From contig OZ244872.1 of NCBI GenBank assembly GCA_965221215.1, positions 3,038,001 through 3,102,000 on the forward strand: 64,000 bases of DNA. The letters are read 5' to 3'. A program made the translations under genes and the position numbers. Shown piece by piece: positions 59,410 through 64,000 of this stretch. This DNA comes from Aldehydirespirator sp965221215. GTDB lineage: Bacteria; Actinomycetota; Acidimicrobiia; Acidimicrobiales; Aldehydirespiratoraceae. The stretch's first letter is position 1, and each line of letters opens with the position of its first letter. The notes beneath the pieces were generated by a model. That model ran no database searches and had not been told where the DNA came from. It was given only the letters and a program-made list of their open reading frames with translations.

Positions 59410-60206
59410 CCCTCCCAGGCGGCGCGAACGCACTCAACGGCGCCTTGCTGGAGGCGAGACACATCTCGAAGCGGTTCTCGGGCCTGCAAGCAGTCGGAGG
59501 CACCAACGGCCTGAGTTTCAGCGTCGACCGGGGCGCCTTCGTCGGGTTGATCGGTCCGAACGGTGCCGGCAAGTCCACGACCTTCGACCTCATGTCCGGT
59601 GTTCAGGCCTCAGACACCGGGTCGGTGCTGTTCAACGGCCACGACATCACACGCTCCAGCACCGACACCATCGCCGAGAAGGGCATAGGCCGCACTTTCC
59701 AGACCCCTCGGGCCTTCGAATCGCTGACCGTGCTTCAAAACGTGGTCGCGGGCGCGACCAGCCCGGGCGAGAGCCTGCGGTGGGCGTTCGGTCGCAGCTG
59801 GCGAACCCACGAGACCGCGACTGTCGAAGTGGCAGAAGCGATCCTGCGGCGCGTTGGTCTGCACGAACGAGCCGCAGCGCGTGTGGGCGACCTCTCCGGC
59901 GGGGAACTGCGAATGCTCGAAGTCGCACGCCAGCTAGTGCGGGACCCGACCGTCTTGTTGTTGGACGAGCCCACCGCGGGCGTTCACCCCGGTCTCCAGG
60001 AGCGGCTCGCACAGCTGCTGCAGGACCTGCACCGAGACGGCGTGACTCTCGTCGTCGTCGAACACAACCTGCATTTCCTGCTGGCTCTTGCCGACCACGT
60101 CCTCGTGCTCGCCGACGGCGAACTGCTCGCGCAGGGCCCACCGGCGGACATACGGGCCGATCCCGTCGTGATCGCCGCGTACCTAGGAGACGGCGATGCT
60201 GCTTGA
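59406..60206 (+). CDS. HAAT-type ABC transporter ATPase (LivG-like)
   Basis: A 266-residue cytoplasmic ATPase. Walker A GPNGAGKST, Q-loop in GRTFQTPRAFESLTVLQNVV, signature LSGGELRMLEVARQLV, Walker B TVLLLDEPTAGVHPG and H-loop VVVEHNLHFLL. The GIGRTFQ-type Q-loop and length are those of LivG. It overlaps the permease by ATGA and the next ATPase by 11 bp. Confidence 0.94.
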   Translation: MTLPGGANALNGALLEARHISKRFSGLQAVGGTNGLSFSVDRGAFVGLIGPNGAGKSTTFDLMSGVQASDTGSVLFNGHDITRSSTDTIAEKGIGRTFQTPRAFESLTVLQNVVAGATSPGESLRWAFGRSWRTHETATVEVAEAILRRVGLHERAAARVGDLSGGELRMLEVARQLVRDPTVLLLDEPTAGVHPGLQERLAQLLQDLHRDGVTLVVVEHNLHFLLALADHVLVLADGELLAQGPPADIRADPVVIAAYLGDGDAA

Positions 60207-60930
60207 GGTGCGCGACCTCGTGTCGGGCTACGGCAGGGTCACGATCCTCCACGGAGTCGACCTGGCGGTCGCAGCCGGCGAGATCGTGGTGGTGCTCGGC
60301 CCCAACGGAGCCGGCAAGAGCACCCTGATGAAGACCATCGCAGGGCACCTGCGGCCCTCCAAGGGCGCTGTCGTGCTCGACGGCACAGACATCACCGGAC
60401 ACCCCGCTCAGGATGTCGCAGCCCACGGCGTCGGCTATGTGCCCCAGGAGCACAACGTGTTCCGCGAGCTGTCGGTGCGCGACAACCTGCGAGTAGCCGC
60501 GCTGTCGTCTCAGGGCACCAAGGACCGGCTTGAGGCCGTGTTTGAGCGGTTCCCGATCCTCGCGCAGCGAGCATCACAACGCGCCGCGACCCTCTCCGGC
60601 GGGGAACGCCAGACACTCGCGGTCAGCTCCGCTCTCGTCGGCGACCCCCGAGTGATGCTCCTTGACGAGCCCGCGGCGGGACTCGCGCCGCTGTTCATCA
60701 AGCAGATGGTCGAGTGGGTCCGAGACCTCGCCGATGCGGGGATGGGCGTCGTTTGGGTCGTTGAGCAGAACCCCGACCTGATCCTTGCCGCGTCGGCCAG
60801 GACCTACCTCGTCGAGGGCGGACGCATCACGGATGAGTTCGATAGCCGGGAACTGCTCAGACCCGGCCGCTTGAGAGAACTGCTCCTAGAGGAGCGGCAA
60901 CAGACCGGCAGCAAATCGCCGCCGGCCTGA
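60196..60930 (+). CDS. HAAT-type ABC transporter ATPase (LivF-like)
   Basis: A 244-residue ATPase paired with the preceding one. Walker A GPNGAGKSTLMKTIAG, GVGYVPQEHNVFRELSVRDN (Q-loop), signature LSGGERQTLAVSSALVGDP, Walker B VMLLDEPAAGLAP and H-loop VVEQNPDLIL. The ATG lies within the end of the upstream gene. Length fits LivF. The substrate-binding protein gene starts 29 bp after its stop. Confidence 0.94.
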   Translation: MLLEVRDLVSGYGRVTILHGVDLAVAAGEIVVVLGPNGAGKSTLMKTIAGHLRPSKGAVVLDGTDITGHPAQDVAAHGVGYVPQEHNVFRELSVRDNLRVAALSSQGTKDRLEAVFERFPILAQRASQRAATLSGGERQTLAVSSALVGDPRVMLLDEPAAGLAPLFIKQMVEWVRDLADAGMGVVWVVEQNPDLILAASARTYLVEGGRITDEFDSRELLRPGRLRELLLEERQQTGSKSPPA

Positions 60931-60959
60931 CACACAACACCCCAAGGAGGGGATCAACC

Positions 60960-62345
60960 ATGAAAACAACCCAGTCCATCTGGTTGCGGCTCATCGCAGC
61001 CCTGTTCGCGGTCACGCTCGTTGCCGCGGCCTGCGGTGACGACGACACCGGCGAACAGCCGGCAACCGGCGCGCCCGACACGCCGAGCGAACCCGCAGGC
61101 ACCGGCGATGCCGAGCCGGCGGACGAAGAGCCCGACGGCGAGTCCGCCACTGACGTAGCTGAGCCGGCGGACGACATGGCTGAGCCGGCGGACGAAGAGC
61201 CCGCCGAGGCCGCCGACGTCGGCGAGATCACCGTCGGTGTGCTCGTTCCTCTCACAGGCGAACTCGGCGAGTTCGGCAAGATCGTTGCCGACGCCATCGA
61301 GTTCGGTGTCAGCGAGATCAACGCCGCTGGCGGCACCCGCTGCGGAACGATCCGCACCGTGGTGGCCGACACCGGAGGCGACGCCGAAACCGGCATCCGC
61401 GAGGCCACCAACATGATCGAGAGCGAAGGAGCTGTAGCCGTCATGGGTCCGACCTCTGGTGTGATGGTCGCGCTGGTCGATCTCGCCCACCGCGAAGAGG
61501 TCGTGATCATGTCGCCGTACGCCGGCACGATCAACCTCAACGAGCTGGGCGGCAACTTCGTGTACCGCACCGTGTCGTCGGACCTTGGCGACGGCGCCGC
61601 GTCGGGTCTGTGGCTATCGAGTCGCGGCTATGAGTCGGTCTCGTTCCTGATCCAGAACGAGGAATCGACAATCTCCCCGGCGGAGGTCGCACGGGACGAG
61701 GTGAGCGGCTCAGGCATCGAGATCACCGACTTCATCGTCTACAACCCCGGCCAGCCGTCCTATCAGGCCGAGCTGACCACCGTGCTGGCCAACAACCCAG
61801 ACGCGATCTTCCTCGCCGGTGGCCAGGAATCCGGTGTCACCGTCATTAAGGAGGCCGTCGCGGGCGGCTTCGAAGGCGAGTGGCTGTTCACCGCGGATCT
61901 CGCAGTGCCGGAGATCTTCGACGCTGTGGGAGCGGAGCTGATCAACGACAAGGCCTTCGTCGAGTTCGCCGACGCAGACCCGTCGCTGCCCGAGTTCATC
62001 TCCTTCGAGGAGCGTTACGACAAGGCCGGCGACCCGTTCGCGCCGAACTCCTTCGACATGATCACGCTGGTGGCGTTGTCGCTGGAGGCCGCTGACAGCT
62101 GCGACGGAGCCGGGATCAACTCGGTCATCCGCGGTGTCGCGCACAGCGACGGCACCGAGGTGTCCACCTTCGCAGACGGACGCGACATTCTGGCCTCCGG
62201 CGGTGCCATCAACTATGAGGGCGCCTCGGGGCCGCTGGTGTTCGACGAGTCCGGCACCGTCTCAGGCGCATACACAATCCAGCAGGCCATCAACGGCGAA
62301 TGGGTGAACGTGGAGTTCTACCCGGCGTCGACGTTCGACGGCTAG
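60960..62345 (+). CDS. HAAT-type substrate-binding lipoprotein (LivJ/LivK-like)
   Basis: A 461-residue extracytoplasmic receptor. It has a signal peptide (residues 1-~22) with a lipobox ending VAAAC, so it is lipid-anchored. An acidic low-complexity spacer of repeated EPADEEP/EPADDMAEP units follows (about residues 25-80). The periplasmic-binding-protein type 1 fold begins ITVGVLVPLTGELGEFGKIV and continues with NMIESEGAVAVMGPTSGVMV and LANNPDAIFLAGGQESGVTV. Strong ribosome-binding site AAGGAGGGG. Last gene before a GC hairpin. It sets the specificity of the importer, but the ligand cannot be read from sequence. Confidence 0.93.
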   Translation: MKTTQSIWLRLIAALFAVTLVAAACGDDDTGEQPATGAPDTPSEPAGTGDAEPADEEPDGESATDVAEPADDMAEPADEEPAEAADVGEITVGVLVPLTGELGEFGKIVADAIEFGVSEINAAGGTRCGTIRTVVADTGGDAETGIREATNMIESEGAVAVMGPTSGVMVALVDLAHREEVVIMSPYAGTINLNELGGNFVYRTVSSDLGDGAASGLWLSSRGYESVSFLIQNEESTISPAEVARDEVSGSGIEITDFIVYNPGQPSYQAELTTVLANNPDAIFLAGGQESGVTVIKEAVAGGFEGEWLFTADLAVPEIFDAVGAELINDKAFVEFADADPSLPEFISFEERYDKAGDPFAPNSFDMITLVALSLEAADSCDGAGINSVIRGVAHSDGTEVSTFADGRDILASGGAINYEGASGPLVFDESGTVSGAYTIQQAINGEWVNVEFYPASTFDG

Positions 62346-62349
62346 CTGA

Positions 62350-62375
62350 CCGCGCCGACAAGAACGTCGGCGCGG
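62350..62375 (+). terminator. Hairpin after the ABC importer operon
   Basis: A perfect 10-bp stem, CCGCGCCGAC with GTCGGCGCGG, and a 6-base loop AAGAAC, beginning five bases after the stop codon. No U-tract follows. It would separate or attenuate expression of the radical SAM gene 190 bp downstream; the rest of that 220-bp gap shows nothing else clear. Confidence 0.65.
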
Positions 62376-62565
62376 TGAATCCCCTCCAGGAATAGCCGGG
62401 CGGGGACTCGCAGCCAGGTCTCGATCTTCGATGGAACCGACGATGAGACCAAACGGATCGAGCACCCCGCCCGGCCCTGGAGGCCAACACCAGACCAACC
62501 ACCTCTCACAGGCGACAAGTCCCGGCACCGGACCCCGACACCGAATCTACCGACCGGAGAAAACC

Positions 62566-64000
62566 ATGAGCATCACCAAGTACGAGCCCACCCACAGAGA
62601 ACGGCGGGTTCTCGACCATGTGGAGAACCCGCGCTATGACCGGCAGATCCTCAACGGCCTAGACCCGTTCATCAAAGGCACCGCCCCCGAGGACATGCGC
62701 GGCTTCTACACCCAAACCGAACTCGACGGGCTGCTGCAGATCCGCGGCTCCGAACGCGACATCGAGCAGCGCATGCCCGTCAAGATGACCCGCCACTACT
62801 TCGAACTCGCCCGAAACAGCCTGCCGTTGCAGAAGCTCGTCAAGGCCACACCGGAGGAGACTCTGAACCTCGAAGGATCAGAGGACCCCGGATACCAGAT
62901 GGACTTCAGCCCGGTGGAGGGGCTGCTGCACAAGTATGAGATGGGGCTGCTGTATGTGGTGTCGACCTGCTCGGCGCACTGCCGGTTCTGCTACCGCGAG
63001 GAACTGATCGCTCGAAAAGACATCGAACGCCAAGACGGCACCGTCGAGAAGAAGGGTATCGCCAAGATCCCAGACGTCGTCGCGTATGTGAGGTCCCACA
63101 ACACGGCTGTCGCGGCCAACGGCGGGGTGCACCCCGAGACGGGACGCGAGAAGCTGCGCGAGATGCTGCTGTCAGGCGGCGACCCGATGGTGCTGCCCAA
63201 CACCAAGCTTGCCGCCTGGTTCACCGCACTGGCTGAGGCCGGTGTGGAAGCCATCCGCTTGGGCACCAAGGAACTCGCGTTCCATCCGGACCGGTTCGAC
63301 GACACGTTCTTGGACATGCTCGACCGGTTCCACCAGACCTATCCCGAGGTCGGGTTCAGGCTGATGACTCACTTCAACCATCCCGACGAGCTTCTTGCCA
63401 AGAGCAGCGACGGCGGCTACATCGAGGATGCCGAGGGGTTCCAGGTGTGGCATCCCAACACCCGTAGGGCGCTCGATGCGGTGGTGTCGCGGGGATGGAT
63501 CAGCGTCGAGAACCAGTCGCCGATCATCAGAGGCGTCAACGACGACGCTGACGCTCTGCGGATCCTGCAGCGAACCCTCAAACGGGTCGGGGTGGAGAAC
63601 CACTACTTCTTCTGCGGCCGTGACATCGTCGCCTACCGGGCGTTCAACGTGCCCATCGAAACCGCCTGGCGTATCCTCAACGACTCCCAGAAGGGCCTTT
63701 CCGGCGTCGAGAACCACGCCCGGCTGTCCATCACCCACTACAAGGGCAAGACAGAGGTCGCGGCAGTGTCCGACAAGCCTTTCGCAGGGCTTCCCGGCAC
63801 CGAGAACGGGTTCGTGGTATTCAAGATTCTGCGCAACGCGGCTGACGCCCCCGATCGCGGCCGCATGTGCATCGTGGGCAGCAACCCGCAGGCGCTGTGG
63901 TTCGACGACTACGAAGATCGGGTGCTCTTCGACGACGCCGGACTGTTCGACTACGTCCGCTTCAAATCCGCACGACTACAGGACGCCACCGTCGCATTGG
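62566..64000 (+). CDS. KamA-family radical SAM aminomutase-like protein, 3' truncated
   Basis: At least 478 residues, running off the window. The radical SAM cluster motif is CSAHCRFCYRE (CxxxCxxC), within GLLYVVSTCSAHCRFCYREE, followed by LREMLLSGGDPMVLPN (the lysine-2,3-aminomutase SGGDP element), LGTKELAFHPDRF and NQSPIIRGVNDDADAL. ATG at 62566 with GGAG seven bases upstream. The N-terminal ~120 residues match KamA-type lead-in. It may move an amino group on a substrate brought in by the adjacent importer, but lysine-specific PLP Lys and substrate residues are not confirmed here. It lies on the same strand as the operon after a hairpin. Confidence 0.85.
   Translation, partial: MSITKYEPTHRERRVLDHVENPRYDRQILNGLDPFIKGTAPEDMRGFYTQTELDGLLQIRGSERDIEQRMPVKMTRHYFELARNSLPLQKLVKATPEETLNLEGSEDPGYQMDFSPVEGLLHKYEMGLLYVVSTCSAHCRFCYREELIARKDIERQDGTVEKKGIAKIPDVVAYVRSHNTAVAANGGVHPETGREKLREMLLSGGDPMVLPNTKLAAWFTALAEAGVEAIRLGTKELAFHPDRFDDTFLDMLDRFHQTYPEVGFRLMTHFNHPDELLAKSSDGGYIEDAEGFQVWHPNTRRALDAVVSRGWISVENQSPIIRGVNDDADALRILQRTLKRVGVENHYFFCGRDIVAYRAFNVPIETAWRILNDSQKGLSGVENHARLSITHYKGKTEVAAVSDKPFAGLPGTENGFVVFKILRNAADAPDRGRMCIVGSNPQALWFDDYEDRVLFDDAGLFDYVRFKSARLQDATVAL

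Overview
The window is a high-GC, gene-dense bacterial chromosome segment. It most likely comes from an actinobacterium, plausibly an uncultured Acidimicrobiia-type lineage. Evidence: strong G/C bias at third codon positions, frequent GTG/TTG starts, many ATGA/GTGA start-stop overlaps, a trpG-pknB-PP2C neighbourhood as in actinobacteria, an Rv0338c-like cytochrome b/iron-sulfur reductase, and an export locus whose HlyD-like adaptor is only a membrane anchor. The lineage call is an inference from gene content.

Region 1 (1-12.6 kb): a 5'-truncated AlkB-type hydroxylase with a long C-terminal extension, then a compact RiPP (thiazole/oxazole peptide) locus. The locus has an NHLP-type precursor ending in Ser-Cys-Cys-Thr, a fused PqqD/ThiF-like/YcaO cyclodehydratase, an unrecognised 365-residue protein, a covalent-flavin-type oxidoreductase, a C39 peptidase-ABC exporter, a second NHLM ABC transporter and a 62-residue HlyD-like stub.

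Region 2 (12.7-21.7 kb): tetrapyrrole genes hemA-hemC-hemD, proC, a SAM hydroxide adenosyltransferase coupled to a 29-residue membrane peptide, a XamI-type restriction-modification pair and an EamA transporter. Region 3 (21.7-34.7 kb): a methylated-amine block. gmaS is divergent from mgsABC; further on are two covalent-FAD/GcvT dehydrogenases, a pyrrolysine-free MttB homologue and a small ferredoxin. Between the two groups lies a DUF4143 ATPase with five 23-bp tandem repeats upstream.

Region 4 (34.8-50 kb): housekeeping genes. These are an EF-G paralogue, four tRNAs (Arg-ACG, Ser-GCU, Ser-UGA, Leu-CAG), an MMPL protein, a K+ channel, an MBL hydrolase, pheA, a PP2C phosphatase with a PASTA kinase, trpG, the iron-sulfur reductase and a DUF3800 protein. 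Region 5 (50.1-64 kb): an apparently uncharacterised catabolic operon for a nitrogenous compound. It holds a GntR regulator, an LLM flavin monooxygenase, a three-subunit molybdenum hydroxylase, a nitrilase-DUF2848 fusion, a cupin, a five-gene HAAT-type ABC importer and a KamA-like radical SAM protein that runs off the end.

A dispersed GC-rich repeat recurs between genes. It also lies in frame at the 3' ends of two unrelated genes, where it adds the same ARAARxRSExERE-type peptide.
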